Positions 1 to 8,029 of a DNA stretch of 64,000 nt are shown here, piece by piece. The notes below the pieces were generated by a model that made no database searches, was not told the origin of the DNA, and saw only the letters and a list, made by a program, of their open reading frames with translations. A program made the position numbers and the translations under genes. This stretch comes from Bacteroidia bacterium (lineage in GTDB: Bacteria; Bacteroidota; Bacteroidia; 2-12-FULL-35-15), in NCBI GenBank assembly GCA_020051175.1, contig JAGVJJ010000024.1, forward strand, positions 23,643 through 87,642, given 5' to 3'. Position 1 is the stretch's first letter. Each line of letters begins with the position of its first letter.

Positions 1-128
1 TGCATTACAGGGGGAGGAGGGATCTTTTCGTCCTTCATTGCCTGTATATATTCCAGTCCTGACATGTGCAGGGCTTGTTTTGCCCCAATTGATGGGTCTT
101 CCCATGAAAAAGTGCGTGTACGTTCCAT
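1..128 (-). CDS. PaaI-family acyl-CoA thioesterase, N-terminal part only
   Basis: The gene runs off the left edge, so only the first 42 codons are present, starting at an ATG (126-128, minus strand). The visible segment contains MSGLEYIQAMKDEKIPPPP, the N-terminal stretch I associate with PaaI/YigI-type hotdog-fold thioesterases, which hydrolyse acyl-CoA or aryl-CoA thioesters in the cytoplasm. The hotdog catalytic core is outside the window. It begins 13 bases after the stop of the TetR gene on the same strand, so the two are probably one operon with the regulator first. The family call rests on remembered N-terminal resemblance. Confidence 0.7.
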   Translation of the reverse strand, partial: MERTRTFSWEDPSIGAKQALHMSGLEYIQAMKDEKIPPPPVM

Positions 129-141
129 AAGCGATAGCAGT

Positions 142-741
142 TTAGTTATTTTTTAATTCTGTGTTGGTAATGGAGAGGATTCTGTCAAGCGAAGAAAACA
201 AGAATTGCGGATTGTTAAGTATTTTGGAAAGCATTATTCCTCCTTCAATCAAAACAATAAAAGCGTATGCATATTCTTCCGTGTTAATGTGTTCTTTGAA
301 TTCACCCCTTTGTTTACCTGCATCCAGTATAGTTCGTATTTTTTTTGCCCATTTTTTAATGCTCTCTTGTACAGCCGGTTTCAAAAAAGGAAGATTGTCG
401 TCTGCCTCAATGGCGGCATTTAAAACCGGGCAGCCGCCTTTTTCGAATAATTTTTTCCAGTTTAAACGGTAGAACTGAGTAAAGGCCACCAGCTGCTCGG
501 TGGCTGAATCTTTTCCGGCTATGGATGCATCCAGTTTCTGGTTGATAAATTCAATGTTATGCTTATATACTGCCAGAGCTACTTCATCTTTGTTTTCAAA
601 ATTTCCATAAATGGCACCTTTTGTGAGGCCCGTAGCTTTTATTAAATCAGTTAAGGAAGTGCCTGCATAGCCCTTGCAATTAAACAGTGGTGCGGATTGT
701 TCAATAATAAACTCTTTGGTTTTCTCTGCTTTTGACATCAT
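142..741 (-). CDS. TetR/AcrR-family transcriptional regulator
   Basis: This 199-residue protein has the normal length for a TetR repressor. The N-terminal helix-turn-helix lies at about residues 10-55 (TSLTDLIKATGLTKGAIYGN, followed by FENKDEVALAVY). The rest is a helical ligand-binding domain of TetR_C type with a Cys-Pro (GGCPVLNA) near its middle. Two adjacent ATG codons open the gene (MMSKAEK). It lies directly upstream of a thioesterase gene on the same strand, so a role in controlling an acyl-CoA or detoxification function is a reasonable guess; the ligand is unknown. Confidence 0.9.
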   Translation of the reverse strand: MMSKAEKTKEFIIEQSAPLFNCKGYAGTSLTDLIKATGLTKGAIYGNFENKDEVALAVYKHNIEFINQKLDASIAGKDSATEQLVAFTQFYRLNWKKLFEKGGCPVLNAAIEADDNLPFLKPAVQESIKKWAKKIRTILDAGKQRGEFKEHINTEEYAYAFIVLIEGGIMLSKILNNPQFLFSSLDRILSITNTELKNN

Positions 742-797
742 GCTTTGGAGGAAATTGGGTACAAAGATATGGAAAAATACCGAGCGGTATATTTTTT

Positions 798-831
798 TAA
801 AAAAAAGAGCAGGTTCTTGTTAAACCTGCTC
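798..831 (-). terminator. Intrinsic terminator after the small membrane protein gene
   Basis: Arms GAGCAGGTT (807-815) and AACCTGCTC (823-831) form a 9-bp stem with a 7-base loop. Read on the minus strand the stem is followed by a run of eight T. It sits 23 bases past the stop of the 52-residue membrane protein gene. Confidence 0.88.
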
Positions 832-853
832 CTTCCAGATACTATTGAACTAT

Positions 854-1012
854 TTATACGGGGTTATTACTGCCCCTTATTACTCTTAAAAGTACGGCAA
901 TAATTGCCACAACAAGAAGAATGTGGATAATGTTACCGGCATGAAAACCCAAAAAGCCGATTGCCCATGCAATAACTAATATTACTGCAATGATATAAAG
1001 TAGATTTCCCAT
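854..1012 (-). CDS. lmo0937-family small membrane protein (DUF5670-like)
   Basis: This is a 52-residue protein starting MGNLLYIIAVILVIAW and ending RVIRGSNNPV. Almost the whole chain forms two hydrophobic helices (residues 4-22 and 28-44) split by a GFHAGN turn. Length, the MGNLLYIIAVIL opening and the two-helix layout match the lmo0937 family of small membrane proteins, which are widespread in Bacteroidota and of unknown function, often near stress genes. It lies 50 bases downstream of a lipoprotein gene on the same strand and is followed by a strong terminator, so the two probably share a transcript. Confidence 0.82.
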   Translation of the reverse strand: MGNLLYIIAVILVIAWAIGFLGFHAGNIIHILLVVAIIAVLLRVIRGSNNPV

Positions 1013-1062
1013 AATGTATTTCGTTTTTATATGATTATTATTTGTGGCAACAGCCCAGTGCT

Positions 1063-1509
1063 TTAGTTCTTGTTATCTTTGCCCAAGTCTCTTACAGAAG
1101 TGCCAACTTCATCAGCATCATGGTTGAACTCACGCTTAAACGATTCCCACCTTTCATTGTCATTGTCTTCAGTTTTGTAATCATCCATTCTGCGTTTTAG
1201 TTCTCTGTTTTTCTCTCTTAAAGCAGATATTTTTTCTTTGTACTCAGCCTTCACTTCTTTTTTTTCTCTTTTCATTTCATCTTCAAGAGCATCGATTTTT
1301 CTTTCGTTTTCATCAATTCGCGCTTCATTGTCTCTTTTGAAAGTGTTGTAATCTTCTGTGTAATCTACTTTTTTGTGTTCTACATTTTCAGCGGTTTCAA
1401 TTACCACACCATCTTTGCGGTCAGCTGTTTTGTCTGTTGTTGAATCGCAGCTGGTAAATGCAGTTCCTGCAGCTACAACTGCCATTGTAATAAAGGCTAA
1501 TTTTTTCAT
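1063..1509 (-). CDS. Coiled-coil lipoprotein, function unknown
   Basis: This 148-residue protein has a type II signal peptide: a basic start (MKKLAF), a hydrophobic core, then the lipobox FTSC with the lipidated Cys at about residue 21. The mature part is highly charged. From about residue 55 to 110 it is a continuous Lys/Glu/Arg-rich helix with heptad character, expected to form a coiled coil. No enzymatic motif is seen. By location it should be tethered to the inner or outer membrane facing the periplasm. It is the first gene of a probable two-gene unit with the 52-residue membrane protein. Confidence 0.8.
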   Translation of the reverse strand: MKKLAFITMAVVAAGTAFTSCDSTTDKTADRKDGVVIETAENVEHKKVDYTEDYNTFKRDNEARIDENERKIDALEDEMKREKKEVKAEYKEKISALREKNRELKRRMDDYKTEDNDNERWESFKREFNHDADEVGTSVRDLGKDNKN

Positions 1510-1679
1510 AGGATTTTGTTTTTAAAAGTTTGTTTGGTTTTTAAATGTGAAAACTACATTTAGATTTATTTTTTATGCAGGCAAAAGTATAGGCTCGACA
1601 AGATATTGCCCGAAATATTCGTTCAATGCCGAATATCAGTAGCCAAAAAAATGAATGGGGCCTGCGGTAAAAATTGTTG

Positions 1680-2525
1680 CTATGCTAGTGGTGTGAGTAT
1701 TGCAGGTTGCAGCATAGCAACAAAAGCAGATACGTGCTTGTTAAATTCCTCAGGCTGTTCCAGGTTGGACATGTGGGAAGCTTTGTCAATTGTGTGCATT
1801 TCTGAATGCGAAATGTGCTCGTATAGGTATTCGGATTGGCTTACAGGCGTTACAATGTCTTGACGTCCACAAATAATTAGAGTTGGGATGCGTATTTCTG
1901 TTAATGCAAAGCAGCTTTCCTGCCTGTTAGCAAGGGCATGGAGGGTTTGCGTTATAGTAACCGGGGCTGTAGCCAGAATGGTTTGTTTTATTTTATCAAC
2001 TACGGTCTTATTGCTATTGATTGATTCCTCCGTGAATATAGTTTTGACGAAATTCTCGGCATATTCTGAGAGCCCATCTTTTTCAATTTGTGCGATGGTT
2101 TTTTTTCGCTTCTCTTTTACCTCGGGAGAATCGGCAATGCATTGGGTATCGCACAGGATAATTCCTTCAAACCGTTCTGGATAGCGGTTTACTGCATTTA
2201 ATAGTATGTAACCACCCATAGATAAGCCACATACTATCGCTTTTTTAATTTGCAATACATCCATGAACTTTATGAGGTCATCGGCAAAAAGCTGAATGCT
2301 GGGCTTTTCTTTCCCCGCACTGGTTTTTCCAAACCCTCTTATGTCGTATGATATTACACGGTTATTGTTTTTTAAAGCTTCTGTCTGCGGTTGCCACATG
2401 GTTTTATCAAATGGAAAGCCATGGATGAATATCACAGGAATTGAACCCTCCCCCAAATCATTAAAACGAACAGTTATATCCCCAGTTCTGATTTCTATAT
2501 TTTCTCCGGTTGTTCTCATGTTCAA
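1680..2525 (-). CDS. Alpha/beta-fold hydrolase
   Basis: This 281-residue protein has the usual length for a single-domain alpha/beta hydrolase. The oxyanion strand-loop is FIHGFPFDKTMW (about residues 33-44), the nucleophile elbow is GLSMGG (Ser about 102), the acid is probably Asp in CGRQDIVTP (about 221), and the catalytic His is in KASHMSNLEQP (about 249). The layout resembles 3-oxoadipate enol-lactonase and related esterases, but the substrate cannot be read from sequence. It stands alone. The 232 bases upstream of it are AT-rich and hold no gene I can support. Confidence 0.88.
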   Translation of the reverse strand: MNMRTTGENIEIRTGDITVRFNDLGEGSIPVIFIHGFPFDKTMWQPQTEALKNNNRVISYDIRGFGKTSAGKEKPSIQLFADDLIKFMDVLQIKKAIVCGLSMGGYILLNAVNRYPERFEGIILCDTQCIADSPEVKEKRKKTIAQIEKDGLSEYAENFVKTIFTEESINSNKTVVDKIKQTILATAPVTITQTLHALANRQESCFALTEIRIPTLIICGRQDIVTPVSQSEYLYEHISHSEMHTIDKASHMSNLEQPEEFNKHVSAFVAMLQPAILTPLA

Positions 2526-2756
2526 AGCTTTTAAAAATTAGAGGTTGAAAATAATTAAAATATAAGTGAGATAATTTTTTCATTCGGTGTAAAGACAATT
2601 TGCTCAGGTAAATGAACAGTTTTTGATGTTCGTGTTCAATTTGCTTTTTATTTTAGCATTAACGGCCATTGTACTGGCATTATATTTTTGTTTAATTAAA
2701 TTGTATTGAACCTTTATGTGAGGGATATACAGAGTAACCATTGAAAACTATAAGCT

Positions 2757-3041
2757 ATGAAAATGAACATAATAAAGATGCTGATCGCATATATTGCTTT
2801 CACAGTCGTATCCACAGCTAGTCAGGCCCAGGTAAAGGGCCCATCCGAAACTAAAAAGCAGGCAGAAACTGAAATACAGGCAGAACAGAAAAAAGAAAAG
2901 GCAAAAAAAAGAAGGTATGAAAAGATAGCAGATGTTGAGATTGCACAGCTTGAACAAAAACCCAAATACAAACGCACTGTTAAGAAGAAAGAGCGTCTTT
3001 TGCTTAAACCTGTGATTGTATCGAAAGAGCGTAAAAATTAA
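2757..3041 (+). CDS. Small secreted lysine-rich protein, unknown function
   Basis: This 94-residue protein has a cleavable signal peptide (hydrophobic residues 5-20, probable cleavage after SQAQ near residue 25). The mature part is dominated by Lys, Glu and Gln, ends KERKN, and shows no known domain. It could be a periplasmic or surface nucleic-acid- or polymer-binding peptide, but that is a guess from charge alone. Its 3' end overlaps the convergent membrane-protein gene by four bases. Confidence 0.6.
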   Translation: MKMNIIKMLIAYIAFTVVSTASQAQVKGPSETKKQAETEIQAEQKKEKAKKRRYEKIADVEIAQLEQKPKYKRTVKKKERLLLKPVIVSKERKN

Positions 3042-3412
3042 GGGTTAGCAGTATTAGAGCTAGGGGCTGTTTCCTGGTTAGCAGCACTGGTGGCCAATCT
3101 TTTCTTGTAAAAATAGGCAACAGTGATCATTCCGGTTGCGAAAGGTATGCCTGCATAATTTTTTAATTCTTCGTGATGTAAAAACTCGCAAAGCATCCAG
3201 TAGGAGTTACCCGTAATCCAGAAAAAAACGGATAAATTAAGCCAAAATGCATCTGTTTTTTCGCGCCAGCTTTTAATCGCAATTATTATTGCCACAGCTA
3301 TTGTTGGGATGATCATTGTAATCCCTAATACTTTCCATTGAAGCATCCAGCAGGTATCCTTTAGTAGCCATAGTGGGATGTGGAAATTTTCGTATTGGTA
3401 TATTTTAAACAT
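3038..3412 (-). CDS. Small multi-pass membrane protein, unknown function
   Basis: Starting from the ATG at 3412 (MFKIYQYENFHIPLWLLKD) the protein has 124 residues; an earlier in-frame TTG at 3421 is less likely. Three or four hydrophobic segments are visible (about residues 28-45, 55-75 and 88-103), with His, Trp and Cys residues between them (ITGNSYWMLCEFLHHEELK). The C-terminal tail is Ala/Ser/Thr-rich and polar. The family is not recognised, although similar short membrane proteins with a conserved W-K-D-T-CW start occur in Bacteroidota. Confidence 0.65.
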   Translation of the reverse strand: MFKIYQYENFHIPLWLLKDTCWMLQWKVLGITMIIPTIAVAIIIAIKSWREKTDAFWLNLSVFFWITGNSYWMLCEFLHHEELKNYAGIPFATGMITVAYFYKKRLATSAANQETAPSSNTANP

Positions 3413-3586
3413 AGTAAGCAAATTTAATTAATTTAGTAAATGTGCGGTTAATGCAAGGGTGTTTTTTCATAATCTGACTATTGATCACCGATAATTAACG
3501 AAAATTGAAGTCCAAGCATTTAAAGGGGATTTATATTTGTAAATACGGATTTGACCTCGATTGTACATAAATAAGCATTTACCACA

Positions 3587-3847
3587 ATGATTCAGTTAAA
3601 AGAAGGGGAAATAGAAAAAATAATAAGCTGCGATAATCCGCAATTGGTAAAGTATGTGATTACGGACACTATTGGTTCGCTGAAGGAGGAGGGGTTAATC
3701 CATGACCTGATTATGTGCTACATACAGGAATTGGACCTCTCTCTGGCTTTATACAAATGCAGCAGCTTATCGAATAAGGAAGCCGATAATATTCGCTTCG
3801 CCCAGGAAATTTTGATGAATAAAATATTAAATGGAATAGATGCATAA
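3587..3847 (+). CDS. Small cytoplasmic protein, unknown function
   Basis: This is an 86-residue acidic protein without signal peptide or membrane segment, predicted to be mostly helical (VKYVITDTIGSLKEEGLIHD). It has an ATG start. A TATATTTG box at 3532-3539 fits the Bacteroidota -7 consensus and lies about 48 bases upstream, though a matching -33 TTTG at the right distance is not seen. No family is recognised. Confidence 0.55.
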   Translation: MIQLKEGEIEKIISCDNPQLVKYVITDTIGSLKEEGLIHDLIMCYIQELDLSLALYKCSSLSNKEADNIRFAQEILMNKILNGIDA

Positions 3848-3944
3848 AATTTTGAAAGAAACTCAAATTAATTGCTGACTGTGACAATTTTGCACTAATT
3901 TTGTGCCGCTGAACAGAACTAATTAATTTTCTTTAAAATACTTT

Positions 3945-4601
3945 ATGAAACAGCTATTACGTTTTTATATACTATACCGCTTACCGATTAGTATTGTATT
4001 AATTGGGCTTGGTATACTTGCGCATATTTATGATGAGCCGGTAGAAGCTTGGATTTGCTATATTCTGGCTGCTTTTTCTCTACTCCTTTATTTTATGCTT
4101 GGTACAATGCGACTTGTACAGGAAGCTGTTGCTGAAGGAGATGTGGAAAGCGCTATGCGCTATATCAGGATGATAAAGTTCCCCCGTTTACTATTTAAGC
4201 CGGTACGTTCAGGATATTATATGCTGCAAAGTAATCTGGCTATGGCCTCGGATGATTTAACATCGGCTGAGAAAAATATCCGTAAAAGCCTTAATACCAA
4301 ATCGACAATTATTGGTGATATGAAAGGCGAGAACCTTTTGCAGCTGGGATTTATACAGCTTAAAAAAGGTAATCATAAGGAGGCTCGGTTAACCTTGGTA
4401 GAGGCGGTAAAAGCCGGAATTAATGATAAAGAAGCTTTGGCTACTGCTTATCTGCAATTGTGCTCACTGGAAATACAACGTAACCAGAACCGCATTGCAA
4501 AGGATTATTTCAGAAAAGCGAAAGCATTGAAGCCAAAGAATGAGGAGCTTGTAAAGCAAATCAAGACAATGGATAAACAAATTGCAAGAATACCTGGTTA
4601 A
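3945..4601 (+). CDS. Membrane-anchored tetratricopeptide-like protein
   Basis: This 218-residue protein has two transmembrane helices near the N-terminus (about residues 13-30 and 35-53) followed by a soluble helical region. Helix pairs such as LLQLGFIQLKKGNHKEARLT and ATAYLQLCSLEIQRNQNRIA have the small/large residue spacing of tetratricopeptide repeats. The soluble part should face the cytoplasm and act as a protein-protein interaction surface. No partner is encoded nearby, and the gene ends at a bidirectional terminator shared with the convergent helicase gene. Confidence 0.75.
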   Translation: MKQLLRFYILYRLPISIVLIGLGILAHIYDEPVEAWICYILAAFSLLLYFMLGTMRLVQEAVAEGDVESAMRYIRMIKFPRLLFKPVRSGYYMLQSNLAMASDDLTSAEKNIRKSLNTKSTIIGDMKGENLLQLGFIQLKKGNHKEARLTLVEAVKAGINDKEALATAYLQLCSLEIQRNQNRIAKDYFRKAKALKPKNEELVKQIKTMDKQIARIPG

Positions 4602-4630
4602 AACCTGTTTTTTCAAATAAAAAAGTTTAT

Positions 4631-4655
4631 AATAAGGAAACCCTGTTTCCTTATT
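4631..4655. terminator. Bidirectional intrinsic terminator
   Basis: Arms AATAAGGAAA (4631-4640) and TTTCCTTATT (4646-4655) form a 10-bp stem with loop CCCTG. A T-run follows on the plus strand, and A-rich sequence precedes it so that U-rich RNA follows on the minus strand. It lies between convergent genes. Confidence 0.88.
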
Positions 4656-4665
4656 TTTTTGTCTT

Positions 4666-6003
4666 TTATTTTCTTTTTCCTTTGAGTTTGTTTCTTATTT
4701 CAGCCTTTTTGGCTTCTCTTTCCTGTCTTCCCGGACCACCCAGATTAATCTTTTTGTTTTTATCCTTTTTCTCATGAAAGGCTCCTTGGCCCTTAGGTAG
4801 TTTAATTGCCGCTATTCTCGCCAGGTTTTTATCCAGTACAAATGGTTTTTCATCCTCTGTAATTACATTGGAAATCTTTACATCAGGCGGAATTGGCTGC
4901 ATTGGAATGCGTTGATTCATAAGCGTCTCAATCTCCAGCTGATGCACTTCTTCCGTTTCATTGATGAAAGAAATGGCTGTTCCGGCTTTATTCGCCCTGC
5001 CTGTACGCCCTATACGATGAATATAATCCTCTGGCCTGTTGGACATGTCAAAATTAACCACATGACTTACATCCGATATATCAAGTCCGCGGGCCATAAT
5101 ATCTGTGGCAATCAATATCCGTTTGCTGCCATCATGGAAATGCTTCAATGCATTGATACGCGCAGTTTGCGCCAGATTAGAGTGAATTACTCCTACCTTA
5201 TCAGTAAATCTTTTCTCCAGCTGCTCGTACAGTTTATCGGCCAGCTTTTTGGTTTCAGCAAACACCAGTACTTTGCTCATTTCCTCATCTGTATTTAAAA
5301 GGTACTCAAGCAGGTTCACTTTGGTGTTAAAGTTCGGTACATGATAAGCAACCTGCACAATTTGCTCCAGCGGAGTACCATGAGCTGCAATTTCAACCGT
5401 TTGCGGTTCATTAAAATATTTTTTTATTACATTTTCCACTTCTTCATTCATGGTTGCTGAAAACATGAGGTTCTGACGTTTGGGTGGCAATAAATCCAGC
5501 AACCCTATTAATTGCTGCCTGAACCCCAAGCCGAGCATCTGGTCAACCTCATCAATCACCAGTTTCTGAATATCTTTTAAACGTAACAGCCCTGTAAGTG
5601 CTAAGTCGGCCAGTCTGCCGGGTGTAGATACAATAATGTCGAGCCCGTTATATACCAGCTGTTTTTGTGTGTTGATATTAGTACCTCCATATATAGCCTG
5701 GTACCTTACATTCATATAAGGAGTAAGTTTTTTGATCTCTTCCACAATCTGCAATACAAGCTCACGTGTAGGAACAATTATTAATACACGAGGATGTTTT
5801 TGTTCAGAATATTTTAACTGTCTCAGAATGGGGAGAAGGTAGGCAAATGTTTTTCCTGTACCTGTTTGTGCAAGCGCCACCATGTCCTTGCCGCCCATGA
5901 TTACAGGAAACGTTTTCTCCTGTACCGGGGTAGGATGAATGTAACCCAGGTCATTCAATGCGTTTATTAGGGGCTTGGTAAGGTTTAGTTCTTCAAATGT
6001 CAT
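4666..6003 (-). CDS. DEAD-box ATP-dependent RNA helicase, RhlE type
   Basis: Translation most likely starts at the ATG at 6003 (MTFEELNLTKPLINALNDLGY), giving 445 residues; the 13 upstream codons lack the family's usual start. The Q motif (PTPVQEKTFP), Walker A (AQTGTGKT), PTRELVLQ, the Walker B variant DEVD (instead of DEAD), the SAT motif (FSATM) and the C-terminal helicase motifs RGLDI and HRIGRTGRA are all present. The tail is Lys-rich (GKRK end), as in RhlE proteins that bind structured RNA during ribosome assembly or RNA decay. DEVD in place of DEAD is common in Bacteroidota homologues. Confidence 0.93.
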   Translation of the reverse strand: MTFEELNLTKPLINALNDLGYIHPTPVQEKTFPVIMGGKDMVALAQTGTGKTFAYLLPILRQLKYSEQKHPRVLIIVPTRELVLQIVEEIKKLTPYMNVRYQAIYGGTNINTQKQLVYNGLDIIVSTPGRLADLALTGLLRLKDIQKLVIDEVDQMLGLGFRQQLIGLLDLLPPKRQNLMFSATMNEEVENVIKKYFNEPQTVEIAAHGTPLEQIVQVAYHVPNFNTKVNLLEYLLNTDEEMSKVLVFAETKKLADKLYEQLEKRFTDKVGVIHSNLAQTARINALKHFHDGSKRILIATDIMARGLDISDVSHVVNFDMSNRPEDYIHRIGRTGRANKAGTAISFINETEEVHQLEIETLMNQRIPMQPIPPDVKISNVITEDEKPFVLDKNLARIAAIKLPKGQGAFHEKKDKNKKINLGGPGRQEREAKKAEIRNKLKGKRK

Positions 6004-6160
6004 AAAGATATAGATAACGAATGATTTAATGCTTATACTCATGCATTCTCCGGTGGCAAAGCCACTTTGGCAAATGATTCAGCGTAAGCACTACGAATTT
6101 ACGAAAACGAAATGGGTATATGGCCAGAAAAAATTTAAAATTCAATTTTATTCGCAATCT

Positions 6161-7825
6161 TTATTTGTAGCCCAGTGCTTTCAGCATCTTTTCGTCCCTC
6201 CTGTAAACATCAAGAAAGAAGAACAATTCGCCTTCGTCATTGACTTCGGCTGAGAAATAATTGACATATATCGGCAGTGGCTTGCGCGCATATACATATT
6301 TTTGCTCTTCCTTTAACAGATCCATTTTTAAGGAGTCAAAAGGGTATCTGACACTATCATCACGTATTATAAAATGGGCAAAATCAATGAATTTTTCAAG
6401 GCGTATACATCCATGACTCAAGGCACGCATCTCACGCTTAAATAATCTTCTGCCATCCGTATCGTGCAGGTATACACCATATTTGTTTTCGAAATTGAAT
6501 TTTAAAATGCCGAGCGAATTGTCGTCACCCATGCGTTGTCGAAGGCGGAACGGGAAATAGGTTTTGGAATACTTTTTCCAGTTTATAGGAGTGTAAGTAA
6601 TAATTTCGCCATAATTATTCAGCACATCAAAGTTCTTTCTGCGCAGGTAGGATGTGTCGCGCTTAAGTATTGGTAAAATCTCTTTGGTTGCAATGCTGTA
6701 AGGTACATTCCAATAAGGGTAAATAATAAAATAGCGGATTGTACTTTTTAGCAGTGGTGTTTTGTGCTTCGGTTCACCAACAATTACCCGTGATTCCATC
6801 ACAATCGTATCTTCCTCCACCACCCGCATCTCATATTTCGGAATATTTACCCATACAAATTTTTTATCGGAAGGATAATTGTACATTCTCCAGCGCTCCA
6901 TATTCATTTCCAGTTGCTGGATGTAGTCTTTCTTAGTTTTTTGCAGGGCCTGGAAGGTGAGCTTTCCAACCTTTCCGTCTTCAGTTAAATGATGGTAATA
7001 CTGGAAGTTCTTAATTGCATTCGCCATTCTTACAGTGTCAGAATCCCCTGGGGTTTCCGTATAATCATGGCTTGCTACCAAACGCTCCTTTAATCGTTGG
7101 TTAAAAGTAGTGCTGTCCGATTGTCTTGTTGCCAGGCTGTCCCAGTCTGAATCTTTGAATTCTATTCTGAATTCCTTCAGCGCTTTTTTTAGCGCATGAT
7201 ATTGCTTGTTTTTCGGTTGCAATGTATCAATAACTGTACGGATTGTATTTTGTTTAAGTGCATCGTTCAACAAGTCCACAAGGTTTATGTTCATTTGAGC
7301 TGCTTTCCATTCCCTTACAAGACTATCAGGGTTAAGGCGGCCTTTGCTTACGTGAACTGCAAACGTAAAAAAGGCATCTGTCATGAGAATGTCGGCCTTT
7401 GTAATTTTAACAGCATCATATTTTTTTGTGACCGTATCACGTTCTGTCTTAAAAAGGCTGTCTATTTGCAAGTAGTGGTACTCATTTGGATCAAGTCCAT
7501 ACTCCTCAGCATTCTTTATAATCGTAAACAAAGAGTCTCCAGGTTTGTTGTATTTTCCTTTATCTGACCAGGTTACAGTAAAATTATTCTTTTCATAAAA
7601 TTCAACAATGTATTTTGTTGCCAGCAGGCTGTCGCTGGCAATAACAAGGGTTTGAGCAGTATCAAAATCGTTGAGCTGTTGTTTTAGCAGGTCAGAAACC
7701 TCTTCGTTTATGCGTTCAGGCTTGGTAACAAGTACTACGGGCTTCTCCGTATCCTGGGAGCACTTGCTGCAGCCAACAATAAGCAAAATTATCAACAGGA
7801 AAAAAAGATGCAAACGCGGTTTCAA
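6161..7825 (-). CDS. L,D-transpeptidase (YcbB-like) with lipobox and peptidoglycan-binding domain
   Basis: This 554-residue protein begins at a TTG; no ATG lies near the start. A hydrophobic N-terminus ends in the lipobox IVGC, so it is probably a lipoprotein. The order is a helical scaffold region (about 40-270), a peptidoglycan-binding-like segment (MANAIKNFQYYHHLTEDGKVG), then the YkuD catalytic domain (about 320-490) with the catalytic motif SHGCIRLEKF. This matches YcbB/LdtD enzymes, which form 3-3 cross-links between meso-diaminopimelate residues in the periplasm. Nucleophile Cys and conserved His and Arg are present, so it should be active. Confidence 0.92.
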   Translation of the reverse strand: MKPRLHLFFLLIILLIVGCSKCSQDTEKPVVLVTKPERINEEVSDLLKQQLNDFDTAQTLVIASDSLLATKYIVEFYEKNNFTVTWSDKGKYNKPGDSLFTIIKNAEEYGLDPNEYHYLQIDSLFKTERDTVTKKYDAVKITKADILMTDAFFTFAVHVSKGRLNPDSLVREWKAAQMNINLVDLLNDALKQNTIRTVIDTLQPKNKQYHALKKALKEFRIEFKDSDWDSLATRQSDSTTFNQRLKERLVASHDYTETPGDSDTVRMANAIKNFQYYHHLTEDGKVGKLTFQALQKTKKDYIQQLEMNMERWRMYNYPSDKKFVWVNIPKYEMRVVEEDTIVMESRVIVGEPKHKTPLLKSTIRYFIIYPYWNVPYSIATKEILPILKRDTSYLRRKNFDVLNNYGEIITYTPINWKKYSKTYFPFRLRQRMGDDNSLGILKFNFENKYGVYLHDTDGRRLFKREMRALSHGCIRLEKFIDFAHFIIRDDSVRYPFDSLKMDLLKEEQKYVYARKPLPIYVNYFSAEVNDEGELFFFLDVYRRDEKMLKALGYK

Positions 7826-8029
7826 GGGAGAAAATATTTATGTCAAATTTATGAAATAACAATTACACGGGAACGGAGTATTGATGTTTTATTTCGGTGA
7901 GTTTTGAGAAGAAATACACAATATACCCACACTTTTGAAGGAGCTGTTAAAAAATGACAATAATCCGGTTTTTCACCTGAATTATTAAAATTTTTCGGCT
8001 ATTTTTATGGGAAATATATATACCTGAAG